From the NCBI RefSeq assembly GCF_000151315.2, contig NW_011887300.1:136614-200613 (forward strand): DNA of 64,000 bases, read 5' to 3'. This DNA comes from Capsaspora owczarzaki ATCC 30864. Lineage: Eukaryota > Opisthokonta > Filasterea. Under the pieces are notes generated by a model. The model saw only the letters and a list, made by a program, of their open reading frames with translations, did no database searches and was not told the origin of the DNA. A program made the translations under genes and the position numbers. This document shows, piece by piece, positions 11,467-22,927 of the stretch (within the stretch, counting starts at the first letter, position 1; each line of letters begins with the position of its first letter).

Positions 11467-14400
11467 TCAGAGGCCAGGTGAAGCAATGTGAAGGAGCGCG
11501 CAGACACGATCGCGACTTGACTTGGCTTCGTCGATGGATCCGTCCCAAAGCGCCTCGCTGAGCACGTCAGAGGCAGCTGCGACATCATCCTCGGGCAATC
11601 CGTCACTGTACGTCATGAGTGCTACAAATAGCTGATCTGCAGCCGCCTTTCGCACTTTCGGGAAGCGGTGAGCGAGGTTGCTGCCCAATTGCACCAGCGC
11701 CTTCTCTCGAATTCCGCCGCTAGAAAACTGCATCATTCCACAAAAGCTACGTCCCATCCAGGAAAAGAACAAGAGAAGTAAGCAGAGAGACGACGAGTCA
11801 CTTTTCGACTCCAGCACATCATCATCGTTTTTCCTTTGCACTCACACGTTGATGCCAATAAAGAGCTTGGACGGGTCCGCACATCGAGCCAGTTCTTCAA
11901 CGCATCCCTCAAACAAGCTCGGTACCAAGGAGTCCGATCTAATAAAGTCATTCCGAGGAAAGCCGTCATGCAATGAGGTTATCGACTGCTCCGACGTTTC
12001 ATCCACCACGAAAAAAAAAAAATTCAACTTACCCGCCCTTCTCCAGCAACAAGGCCAAAGTACCATCGTTCAACAGAATATCAAGAGCTTTGAGAATTGG
12101 AATCGACACTCGATCAACCTTGCGATACGTTCGGAAGACATCGACCAGAGCGGTGGCCAATTGCTGACAGTGTTCTGGTTGCCGAATGTCGCGAACCAGC
12201 TGCACGAGCGCAAGGTGGGAGAAGCGAACCTGCCGAAATTGAACCACACAGAACACACAAATACCAATCAAACGCCCATCAAAGGTCAGCTTCCCGTTCG
12301 TCTGTCTACAGGTGCAAGCGAAATTGTGAAAGGAAAACCAACAAGAGATTCGGTCAGCCCTCCAATGCTGATTAACAAGCCACACAGGGCATCGTGACGG
12401 TATGCCTCCATGTGTAAGAAATGGACCGCCACAGGAAAGCATGATGCAGGAGACAGCCACTGGATGTCGGAACTGGACACATGCAAAGCGCAAGCAATAA
12501 AAACAACAACAAAAAAGAAAAATAAAAAGTCAGATCAATTGACATCGGCCGCAGCACACACCACAAACAAAAGTCAACGTGAGGAACATCCGAGTACTCA
12601 CGACAATGGGAGCAGCTGTTGGATCTCGGTCGCGTGCAACAAGTCACTCGAAACGCGTGCCAAGCTTGCAAGGCGACTGAGCGTCTGCCCTGCTTGGTCT
12701 CTGGTCCTCTCAATCTTTTCCAATGACATCCGAACGAGTGACCGAGCAAACATAGTAGCAACGCTTGCTTTGTCGGATGGAGTGAAATGTGAAAGTAATC
12801 CGACCGCCGCCGGATTCTCAGCCGTCTCGTTGTAAAAGCGCGAGAAAATATTGCCAAGTGCCGCAATGCATGCCTCACGCACCAAAGAGCCAATGTCTCC
12901 GCGGTTGTCAATGGTATAATCGAGCAGGCCAGTGAGGAGAGCGTCGAGGGTCTCGGGCAGAAACCGATTCAGAGCGGAGGTCGCGGCCAACGTGAAGTTG
13001 GACGAATCAAGTTGTTCGTGGAGGGCTAAAGTCAGGCTGGCGAGCGATGTTGCAGCGCATTTGCGGGCGCCAGCAGTGACGGCATGAGGGCCGTCGCGAG
13101 TGCGCACCATCCGCGCGAGCGATGCAAACAATCGGGTCAGCGCTGCCGGAGCCGAGGCCGTCTCGGCCGATGTATACTGCGGCAGCAATCGCTGAACTGG
13201 CAATCGCCCTAATGCTTGGATGATACCTTCTCGCGGGGTGGCGGCGGCAGTAGACGTGGGGTCGCACGCCGCAAGGTAGCGATCCACCAATGCAAGGAGC
13301 TCCGCATCCTCTGTTTGCAGATGGAATGCCATGCTGTAGAAGGCGTCAACCGCTTCCGAGTAATCTTCGACGTCTCGGAACAAACGACGGTCGACAATCC
13401 GCTGCCAGGCCGCAAAGTCGATTCCTGGCGTCGATTCCGCCCGGTGAGCACGGACACCCTCCGCCACTCCGGCGATGCACAATCGGTGAATGAGGACGCA
13501 AATGCCAGTTATGAGCAACTCTCCCGTGGCACCCTTCAAGAGTGGAGCATTGGCTTCGAACGTCTGGGGAAGCAGGGCAATCTCCAACGCCGTCGACGAC
13601 GGCACCTGCAGCGCCGCCGTTTTCCAAAATTGAGGTGTGTCCACAAACTTGGCGACATCGTCCGACCACCCACCGCTGCTTGGCTGCTCCTTGAGCTTTG
13701 AGCGCTCCGCTGCAAGCGACTGGACAATGGAGAGCCCGTGGACGATACATCCCAGTCCCAGCAAGGCGCCGTGCCGTGTAACCGTATCCACCGCGGCAGT
13801 GCTAGAGAGTAGCATTTCGACGGGAGATTGGGCCTGCTTGGCGGCAGTGCTGGGCTCCACCATGCAAGCTGGATGGACAAACGTGAGCCGATGCAAGGCA
13901 GCAGCCGCGAGCTGTCGCATGCTGGCATCCCAGTGTTTGCACGTGTATCGCACGAGGTGCTTGACCATAGCCGTGGCATACTGCCGAGGGTGAATGGCTG
14001 CGATGGCGGGTGCCACCTCGAGCATGGCATGTCGGATGTTGCCGACAGCGATATAGTCGGCAAGCACGATAATGTCAATGCCATTGGGGACGCTGCCCTT
14101 TTGGCGTCCCACCAGTTCTTGCAAAGAAGCGGATGCCGCTCTTCGACAATTCACCTCGCGGTCAAACACCGCTTGAACCACGAGCGCTGTTGTGAGCGCA
14201 GGGAGGAAGGGCAGCAGCGTCTCTGGTGTGTACGCACGCGCAAACGACCAACACGCATAGCAAGCCGCATCACGCACATTGCTACCGACGCTCGTAGCAC
14301 CCCGACGGACATCATAGGTGACACAGTTGAGGACAATTGGAACAACATCCGCGAGTCGGGCAGGCAAGATGAGACCATGGCGTGACAATTCTGCTACAGC

Positions 14401-16124
14401 CAAGCAGCTGCCATGCCACGCATGTTCCAGCTCAGACGGTGAAGCAAGCGCAATCACTGCGTCCACCACTTGGTCTGCCATGAACAGGGGCAGTCGGGCG
14501 GTAATGCGGCCAATGCCTTTTGCTGCAGACCAGCGGACGATCGTGTCCTTGTTGCGCAATCCTCCCAGCATGTGCTCGATGGCACTTTCGACAACAGCAG
14601 GATCTGTGTCGTGATCGAGGAAGCTGTCGTCTTCTTTTTCTTGTTCTTCTGCTTCTTGGTTTGCGGGGTGGGGTTCCGTGGAGTTGGATTGTGTTTCGGC
14701 ACTTCCAGCAAGGTTTCCAGTGAGGCTTCGCGCACCACGTTGGTACCTGAATAATTTGCAAATCAATCAGAAAATGAGTGTGTCATTGAAACGATCTTGA
14801 AAGAATGAGTGGAGGCACGTCGAGCGATAGTGGAAGCGCGAAAACCATTCGCACATACCTCCATGCCGCCAAGCGAGGCTTGAGTTGCGCCAACGCCAAT
14901 CTCTGAGACAGTTTGATACAAAGCTTGATGACCAGGGCGTTGGTGCTGGTTGTGAGCTGCTGGCTGGTTTCTAGCGCAGCCATGACTTTTGGAGCGGCGT
15001 GGGCCAAATCGGCCCGCCGTGCAGCTTGGAACAGGCTTGTGAGCAGCGCAAGCACGCCAATGAGCTTGTAGACGTGGGACATGGAGGCACCTGCAGTCGC
15101 AGAGCTTGACAAGTCCCTGATAGCCACTTCCAGCACACCACCAAGCTGCTTTTCACACAGGTCGGGTCGTGTCAGCAACCTAAGCACACGCGACGCGGAA
15201 AGCACGTAAGAACACACTGGGAAAAAGGGGCTGACAGCAACAACGACCTTGCTCCTCGAAGGGCACAAGGCGAGGTGAAGGAAATCGTCTGATTCGACAA
15301 AGGAAAGGCAAAACCACGATACGCGACTAACCGTGAAAGCACCAACGCTGCAGCCTCACTGGGCTTGCCACCCTGCGGGAGCCGCGCCATGCACACTGCT
15401 ACCAAATCGTCTGCCGCTTGAGCGTCAATGATTGCCAGGCTGAACGGAATCGCGGCCAAAACCCACAGCCAAAGCAGCAGGACGTATGTCGTCTCCCACG
15501 GCTCGCGAGCACTGCCAACGCGATTGCTTGTGCTCCAGCGCATGTATGTCATCGCTTCATGCAAATCTGCAACTCCGTTTGGGAAGAGATTGGTGATGGT
15601 CTTGAATCCGCGCACTTTGCAGAGCGCGTACAGCAACCGAGCGGCAGCATCGAGTCTCGCCACGTCCGCCGCAACATTTCCCTGCAAGGTCGATGGCTGC
15701 CCTGCAACTGCACTCGTACCAATGCGGTGCATGGCAGTCCGCAGCGCGCCCATGAGCGGCGACACGAGCATTCGCAGATGGCGGTCGAGCAGTTGCGGCA
15801 ACTCTTGGTACCGCTGCAGCACATCTGTTTATTCAAATAGTAGACAAGCCATCAAGATCAAGAATGAGTGTCTGAGTTTTTAGGTGTTGTTTGTTTTTGG
15901 CGGGAAGCTGCTCAGAAGCTTTTCCACCTACCTGCGATACGTTCGCATGCACGCGTCAGCTTGTGGAGCTCCTCCTCCTCCTCCTCAGCAGGGTTGGTCG
16001 CAGGCGCAGTGGCTTGGGACGGCTGCTCGATGGCCGCGCAGACCACGGCGACCAGCGCTGCCACTTCGCTGTGCTCCGCAAAGTGCTGCGGCTGGCATTG
16101 GTCTTGATCGTCAATGGTCTGCAT
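11467..16124 (-). CDS. TBCD: Tubulin-folding cofactor D
   Basis: The protein has 1283 residues from eight exons: 15932-16124, 15332-15824, 14859-15179, 12602-14746, 12343-12472, 12033-12229, 11846-11938 and 11467-11746 (3852 bases, in frame). It is a HEAT/ARM-repeat protein that captures beta-tubulin and, with cofactors C and E, promotes alpha/beta-tubulin dimer assembly. Recognisable family segments are RYQELPQLLDRHL, KVRGFKTITNLFPNGVADL and EPWETTYVLLLWLWVLAAIP near the N-terminus. Others are NKDTIVRWSAAKGIGRI in the middle, RHDALCGLLISIGGLTES, and FCGMMQFSSGGIREKALVQ at the end. The length is close to the human protein (about 1190). A Glu run and an Ala/Pro stretch lie in the first exon. 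Its 3' end is only 145 bases upstream of the RUFY-like start codon. Confidence 0.95.
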
Positions 16125-16954
16125 TACAAACGGGTGGACGAAAGTAAGACTGCGCTTCTTCCTGTCCTAGTTTGATAGTGATGTTTACAACATGGCATGC
16201 TTTGATTCTTGATCACCAAGAGAGAGAGAGAGAGAGAGAGAACGAGAGCGAGGTCCCATTCTCTGAGATTTGAGCGAGCGCTCAGAGGTCAAGCGCGATC
16301 AAACCGAGTCCTCCTCGTGCGTTTTTGTGCTCTTTCTATTTCCTTTGACCTTGATAACGATTTGTGTTGTATGAAGGGCGCAAATGACGGCTGCAAATGA
16401 CCTCAGTCAGTCATTTCCATTGCTTTGACCATTCCAGCTTGACATTTTCAACAAACCACCTCCAAAATCGACCCAAAGCAAGAAAAACAGCTGGACAAAT
16501 ACTCTCAAGATGGATGACGATATGCCACGGCGATTGCAGCCGGAAGCGATTGCAAGGCGACGCGCACTCGGGTAAGGAAAGCAAGGGTGAATCCAACAAG
16601 CCGAACAGCGAGCCTGGCTCCAATCCTCAGCCACCACCACCACCACCACCACCACCACCCACTTTCACACTGTGATTGCACGCCGAGACACACTGGCCGG
16701 GCGACGGCTCCTCAGCGGCGCGCGCTAGCGAAGTAAAAAAAAAACCATCAAAGTCAAAGCGACTTTTTGAATTTTTCCCGCCAAAAATCTCACCCTTGCG
16801 TTTCGCTCGCTTTGCGTCGTCGTGCGTCCGCTTGCTTGTTGGGACTGCTGACAGAACACGTCAAACGACGCTTCGGTCGAATACAATCACTGCGCCGTTG
16901 CCGAGAGCGCCACCGCGGCCATCGCCGGTTCCCGCCATCCAGCATTCGCAGGCA
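16125..16954. other. Divergent intergenic region, no gene seen
   Basis: 830 bases separate the divergent TBCD and CENP-U-like start codons. It holds a (GA)n run at about 16219-16241, a (CCA)n run at about 16633-16660 and a short A tract near 16736. Open frames here are not gene-like. An in-frame extension of the downstream gene up to 16676 exists but is not needed. The promoters of both genes presumably lie here. Confidence 0.6.
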
Positions 16955-18630
16955 ATGCTGCGCCAAGCGCGCCAGAGTCCCATCCCAGCGCACCTACAGC
17001 CGTCACCGCGCTCGTCTGGGACGGGAGGAGTGCCCTCGAGCGGTTCATCGCCCGCAGCGTCGGCAGCTGCCGCTTCGTCTCCGTTGCGATCTTCGTCCCA
17101 AACAAGCGCAAACTCAGCTGCTCACTCCCGCACACCTGCCGCCACATCGAGTGTTGGCGCTTCTGCTTCTCACAGTCATGTAATGGTTTTTTTTCGCTTT
17201 ATTCCGCGGGGGGGGGGTGTCGAGTGGTGGTGGTGGTGCTCGATTTTTGACAATCGTTCCTGCAACATACTCACTTCTTGGTAATCCCACTCTCCACTTT
17301 GGTAATAGGCGGCCAGCGTGAAGAGCAAGCAGCCGTCAACACACACTCCAGCAGTTCGGCGATCTCAAGTCGAATCCGACGATGGTGGTGACGACAATGA
17401 CGAAGATTTGCCGCCAGCCTTACCACCGCGAACGCAGGGCTCGAGCACATTTGCGAAGCCTCTGCCAGTGGTGAAGCGACCACGATTGGAATCGCCAGCC
17501 ACTGGGGACCCGGACCAGCCGTCCACGTCAAAACCAACACAGCATTCTGTCTCTGCAACAGCAAGTCGATCGAGTCGCACCGAGGACACCGCCGCGAGCC
17601 GGCAATCCGCCAAATCAGCTCCCACCACAAAGGGGCAAAAGCGCCCTGCACCAAGCGATGAAGATGTTGCGTCCGGCGAAAGCGAGGACGAGCCTGAAGA
17701 CGCGCCCAGACGCCGACAAACTGCCAGCTCGCAGCACTCGCAGCGCCGCTCGCATTCGCGTGTGGATGCCGAGTCGGCGGATGAAGATTGGAATGAACCA
17801 CACAAGGACACGTCTCAGAGCGGCAAGTTAGGCTACACGACCGTTCACGCCGATCGCTATCTGATTTATCTGCGAAGTCCGAACGAAACCGAACGTTCCC
17901 AAGCCTCGATAACCTACCTCGATGTTAGCTTGCATGAAATCGACAAGCTATTGCAGCATGCCATGTAAGCTCGCTCGCCACGTGTTCACTGGGTCGCAAG
18001 GGCGAGAGCGTCTTCTATTTTTCGGTTGCTCATACAAAAGACACTTGGTTGGTTGACACTCTTCTCCAGAAATACGTACGACCGGTCGTCGACACAAGGG
18101 CTGACGGCGAAGGCCGCGATTGCTCGTTTCCGCGACGAATTCCGAAGCATCATGACGGACCAGGTTTGAAAATACAGAAAAAACAAAACAGGAAGGAATG
18201 AAATCGTTGTTTTCCCTTTGCTAACGACTTCAACCGTGCTCGATCTCGTACTTTCGGCGCGTATCATTGACACGTTAGATTGCCGTGACCGAGCAGTGCG
18301 GTCAAGTGCGTAGCTTGGTGCGTGATGGAAACATCTCGCGCAACAAGCGTCGAGAGCAGATGCTCAATCTCACCTCGCTCCGAAACGAACAAGAAGGCTT
18401 GCTGGCAGACCTGAAAGGTCGAATGGAAGCTGAATCAAAGCGCCGAGATGTGAGTGCACCCTTTCGCAAAAGGGGTTTGTGTGAATGAGATTCGCAATTT
18501 TGCGGCCGACCTGATGATTTTCTCACCTTTATTGATTTCGGTTCAGGCCCTCGACGTGTCCAACATTCTATTGCGACGGTTGGCAGAGGCTCGCTCAAAT
18601 CTTGCAGACCACCGTACCGCCAGTCTCTAA
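16955..18630 (+). CDS. CENP-U-like coiled-coil protein
   Basis: The model gives 409 residues from exons 16955-17179, 17309-17964, 18070-18163, 18279-18449 and 18547-18630 (1230 bases, in frame). The first 270 residues are Ser/Pro-rich, acidic and disordered. The C-terminal 150 residues are helical. The segment YLDVSLHEIDKLLQHA resembles the vertebrate CENP-U stretch before its coiled coil. NKRREQMLNLTSLRNEQEGL and the following LLRRLAEARSNLADH have the same order and spacing as the C-terminus of human CENP-U. CENP-U belongs to the CENP-O/P/Q/R/U complex of the inner kinetochore. The match is from memory and short, so another coiled-coil nuclear protein is possible. Confidence 0.5.
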
Positions 18631-19178
18631 CGATGCAGCCTGCAACTGTGCAACGTTGCTGGCAATCCTGGACCAGATTCGGGCGAATTTCTAACACTTT
18701 GTCCGTGTCTGCGACTGCCTCTCGGTCCGGATTAAATTTCCGCGAAAGAGCTTTGGCGCTACACTCAACTGCTTTCTGACGTGTCATGTGCACAAATGAT
18801 CCTTGTAAATTGTTTGTACTGAATTGAGTTTCTGACGCTGCTGTTAGAAAATGTATGCATGCATACAGCCTTCTTTATTGTTTTCTTTTCTCGACAAACA
18901 TGATACTGCTAGAGGCACACGACCAGATTCACAGCTTTGCAACACGGCACGACAGAACTAGCGCGAATTCGTGCTTCAGGAGAAGAAAGCGCACAACACC
19001 TGTACAGATCCACAGATTCATATCAACTCCACCACCAGCAGCAGCAACAACAACACTAGTAGCAACAGCAGCAACATCAGCAGCAGCAGCAACATCAGCA
19101 GCAGCAACAACAACAACAACAACATCAACAACATCAACTCTACAAATGGATGTCGCCCCGCCAGCTTTGCGGGAGGTT
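18631..19178. other. Convergent intergenic region with CAG/CAA microsatellite
   Basis: 548 bases lie between two convergent genes. From about 19029 to 19140 the plus strand is an impure CAG/CAA/CAT repeat. Upstream of that are AT-rich sequence and likely 3' UTR. No gene is visible. Confidence 0.7.
19029..19140 (+). repeat. Impure (CAG/CAA)n microsatellite
   Basis: About 110 bases of trinucleotides CAG, CAA and CAT with few interruptions. It lies just beyond the stop codon of the 295-residue gene and so probably falls in its 3' UTR. Confidence 0.9.
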
Positions 19179-20066
19179 TTACGCTCGACCGAACGTGTCT
19201 TCATCGGAACACGACATCACAGTGACGCACGCGTAAGGGCAGTCCAGACAGCCACTGGCGTAATTGACAGTGGAAGCACCCGTCGTGATAAAGGGACTCA
19301 TGTTGTCCATCCACCACGTGAAGGCCATGTACTCGCTCGAGTTGCCGCTCAGTGCTGGCACAATCACATTGTCCTTGATGTACACGCCGTCAAGGGCAAC
19401 CGGATACAGGGAATTGTCCTTTTCGATCTCATTCCACGGAAGCTGTTCAGTTGTGCTCGGGTAGCTGGGCACATTGCCGAACTGAATGAACTGAAACTGG
19501 CGCAAGTCGTTCTGGTCGTCCACACCAAAGTCGCACTTGCCCTTGTACGTTCCCATTGCGTGGGCGACCACAGAGTTGTTGACATAGGGGAAGATGGTCA
19601 GAACGTCCTTGCAATGCCATTGGTCATCGGAGTGGGGCTCCGAATCGTGAGGCAACGTGTGGCGAGTGCGAAAGACAATGCCTGAGGCTCGGGCTTGGTC
19701 GAACGAGTAAGAGTGATCATCTCCTTCCTTCCACCAGTAGCCGCTGCCAATGCTCGCAAAGTAGTCCACGGTGCCAGAGTTGTCTCTGATGTTCATCTGG
19801 ATGCTGTTCAAATTTCCGACAGAATTGGACAGGTAATCTCCCGAACCCCACTGGATGGTCAAGCGAGATTCGCCGGGACTCGGCTGCTGACCAGCGCCCG
19901 GATAGATTGACAAGAAAGTCCTCAGCTCGCTTTCAGCACTGCCGGTTTTGGCTTGAATGGTAGTGCCCGTCTGGTTTTCGAGGAGGAGCACAGTGTTGGC
20001 GACGTCCATGACGGCCACCGTGCACGGCGTGCCAACAACGGTGAGTTTCTCTTGCGCGTAACTCAT
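19179..20066 (-). CDS. Unrecognised 295-residue intronless protein
   Basis: A single open frame of 295 residues starts at the ATG at 20066. I do not recognise the family. It has no signal peptide, no membrane segment and no low-complexity sequence. It is rich in aromatic residues and in alternating hydrophobic/polar segments (GTVDYFASIGSGYWWKEGDD, then FRTRHTLPHDSEPHSDDQWH), which suggests a beta-sandwich fold. Four cysteines cluster near the C-terminus (CLDCPYACVTVMSC). Good codon composition and length argue that it is real. Most other genes of this length here have introns, so a recent or transferred origin is possible but unproven. Confidence 0.7.
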   Translation of the reverse strand: MSYAQEKLTVVGTPCTVAVMDVANTVLLLENQTGTTIQAKTGSAESELRTFLSIYPGAGQQPSPGESRLTIQWGSGDYLSNSVGNLNSIQMNIRDNSGTVDYFASIGSGYWWKEGDDHSYSFDQARASGIVFRTRHTLPHDSEPHSDDQWHCKDVLTIFPYVNNSVVAHAMGTYKGKCDFGVDDQNDLRQFQFIQFGNVPSYPSTTEQLPWNEIEKDNSLYPVALDGVYIKDNVIVPALSGNSSEYMAFTWWMDNMSPFITTGASTVNYASGCLDCPYACVTVMSCSDEDTFGRA

Positions 20067-20492
20067 CCTTGGAACACGAGCAACGGGAACGAATTCAATA
20101 GAACAAGAACAACAACGGAAAAGAAAAAAAAAGAAGACTGGATTGCAATTCTTCCCATTCTGGGCTTAATATAGGGGGCTGAAAGTGACGCCCGTACTCA
20201 CGCTTGACGGAACATTGACTGTTTTGTTTTTTCCTCAAAGCCCTGTCTGAATGGGAAGCAAGGACGAGGTTCGTATCAATATGGAATTATAGTACATTAC
20301 AAAGCAGGTTGCAGGGGAAGAGGGGGGGGGGCGCCAAGGGCTCAGGTGCCAGTGTTGAGTTTCACTTTTGAGTTGAACGCTTAGCGTGGAATTCATTGAT
20401 TTTTCTTTTTTTACGTTTTGCGCGAATGAAACTAACAATGTTTTTGTTTTGTTTTCCGATGGAAACATGATTCTAAAACACGCCCTGGCTAA
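20067..20492. other. Intergenic region, no gene seen
   Basis: 426 bases between two minus-strand genes. It contains short A and T runs and a G run near 20320-20332. It would hold the promoter of the 295-residue gene and the 3' UTR of the homeobox gene. Confidence 0.6.
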
Positions 20493-22927
20493 TCACATTA
20501 ACGACATGCTCGAAGGACTGGGCAAGCTTGAGGCCATAAATAAGCTGCTCACTGTGTCTGTGTTGTGAGCGAAGGGGGGAATGTGCGAGCCGGTAACGGT
20601 TGGTTGACCGGTAGGCGTTTCTGGTTGGGTGTGCTGCTGCAGCAGTCTGCTTGAAGCGTTCGACAGAGCAAAGGCCACCCCGAGTCGCCGAGCAACCTCG
20701 ACCAGATAATCTCGATGTCCCGCAAACAACGCGCACAACCCATGAACCATGTCAGGGTCGAGCGCGCCGGCAGCGAGACTCGTGCTACGTGCTTCACTGC
20801 TGGATGCTGGTTTAGGCTGCGCCGACAAAGAATTGTGACTGGGTACAAAGCGTTGCTCGAGGTCGGACCAGCCTTGCGTGGCTCTGCGCAACGAGTCAGT
20901 CCACCAGCAAACAAAAACAAAAACAATGTCAATCCGAAGCAAGAGTAAGAACTAGCCAACAAGACAAAAGCAAAAAGTAACAAAATGCATTGAGTTGCGT
21001 TTGGGGCGAATCTTTACATGATGGAAATGTTCGACTCCGACGACAAACCTTGCATTCTTCTTCGGGGAGGCGCAATCAGCTCTGCCAGGAACATTTTGTC
21101 ACGCTTGTCGAGGCCCCGCACCAGGTGTTTGAGCATGGACAGTCGGGGCTTGCTCCCAGCAGGAAACTCAAGCGCGGCGCTGACAAAGGCCGACCGTTTG
21201 CGACCAAAGCCAGGGATGTCACACAAGCGCTGCTTGGTGGCGATGGCGGCCAATCGAGATGCCACTGGGCCAACGGACGTAGAGGAACAAGTAGATGAGG
21301 AAGAAATCGACGAGCGGTGCTTGGAGAACGCTTTGGTTGCAGCATCAGCGAGGTGGTTTTGACCACTGTCATCGTCCTCGTCCTCATCCTCATCGGAATC
21401 ATCTTCAGCATCCTCAGCATCTTCTTCTTGCTCGTCATCGTCGTCGTTGTCGTCGTTGTCGTCGTCGTCGTCATCTTGCGCCGCCTCTTCGTCGTAGTCG
21501 TACAGCTCGTTGTCGTTCCGAGCACTGTTCGTCAGCGTGCCGTACTGCGAAAATTGGCCGAAATCCGAGTCTGGGTGGTCGGCAAATTTGGCAAACTCCT
21601 CCAAATCGTCGTCATCAAACTCGTCCGCACCAGCAGGCGCGGCAACAGACGAGGCAGAGGAGCCTTGTGCGACGCAGCCAGCCATCGCGCTTCCAAAGGC
21701 ATGCGACGGTGTTGTTTGGACTGGAGCGCTGGAAAGTCGTTCTGGCAGTGAGGATGGATCTGATGGTAGCAAGGCAGCACCTTGGGCAGCACCTTGGGCA
21801 TCGCCAGCCATCAGGTGGGTGGGATTGTCACTGGCGCCGCTCTGGGGCTGGCTATGAGGCTCTGGGTGTGTGCCGAGATGCCGCAGCTTGGCATCTTTGA
21901 GTCGTCGGTTGCGAAACCAGTTTCGTACCTCTGTGTGCAGCAAACCCGTGTCGTTGCAGAGAGCAATCACCTGGTACTTGCGCGGCTTTGGAAACTCTCG
22001 AAAGAAGGCTTCTAGGACTCTGACTTGCTCGGACGACTTTTTCAAGCGAAAGCTGCGCATTGCAGTGTCGACAGCCCCTGGACGCGAATGTCGATGCGCA
22101 GCAGCGGGCGGCGTCAGCGCCAGATCGCGGGCAGCATGTCGCTTGGCACGCATGCTTGCTTTGCTGGGATTGTGTATCCGTGTTGGAGCTGAATTTTTCG
22201 CAGCCCACGGCAATCCTGGCAAACGGCTCGCGTCCATGATTGACAGCAAGGGTGCCTCTGACAGTAGTAGCGGCGTTTGGACGGAGGTGGTGGCCTGAGC
22301 GTTTTGTGCCGCTTGCACGGGCGGCGGCAGTGTAACTAATTGCCTTGGTTGCTGAGCCATTGCACCGGATCCGGTTGCCAAGTACGAGAAGAGCGGTGAT
22401 TCCACCACCACCGGCGGCGGCGGCGGCGGCGGAGGGACGGAGTGTCGACGATCGGCGGTTTGGGTTGCAGCTCGCGTCGACCCCGAGCCAACGGGAATAT
22501 TCGCAGTCGTCGGAGTCGTTGTAGTAGTGGTCGTCGTCAGAGAATGGGTAGCATGCGTGGCAGTCGTGGTAGTACCAGCGGCAGAGGCAGATGCAGCAGC
22601 AGCGCGCAGGGCGGCCACAACAGCGGCGTGGGAGAGCGGCAACCCCTGCGGAACAGCGGCAGCGGCGGCGAGATTGTAGGCGAGCCAGGGCCCGAGCGTG
22701 CCGGCCGCAGCAGTGCCCAGCAGTGGATGTGCCAGTGCACTACCATCGCTGCTGCTGTGACAATCTACTGCTGCTGCTGCTGTTGCTGCTGCAACGGCGG
22801 TCGTCGCGGTCGTCGCGGTCGTCGCGGTCATGCGAGGAACGAGATTGGCGTGATTGGCGGGTTGCTCCCTGCCACTGATTCCGTCTCTGCTGCCGTTCCA
22901 TCCAGCGGTCCCCTCCTGCAGGGGCAT
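20493..22927 (-). CDS. Homeobox transcription factor
   Basis: The first exon (about 21049-22927) begins at the first in-frame ATG. An Ala/Thr-rich region is followed by a Pro run and a homeodomain encoded at about 21885-22062, with helix 3 VRNWFRNRRLKD. W48, F49, N51 and R53 are the invariant residues, and position 50 is arginine. After it come Ser/Ala linkers, an acidic Asp/Glu block of about 60 residues and a basic segment (RGLDKRDKMFLAELIAPP). Without splicing the frame ends at 21014 (637 residues). A GTTTGT donor at 21048 and an acceptor before 20881 add an in-phase exon (20493-20881, DPDMVHGLCALFAGHRDYLV), giving 755 residues. Spacing between helices is the standard 60-residue type, not TALE. 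DNA binding in the nucleus follows from the fold. Target and paralogy group are unknown. Confidence 0.85.
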
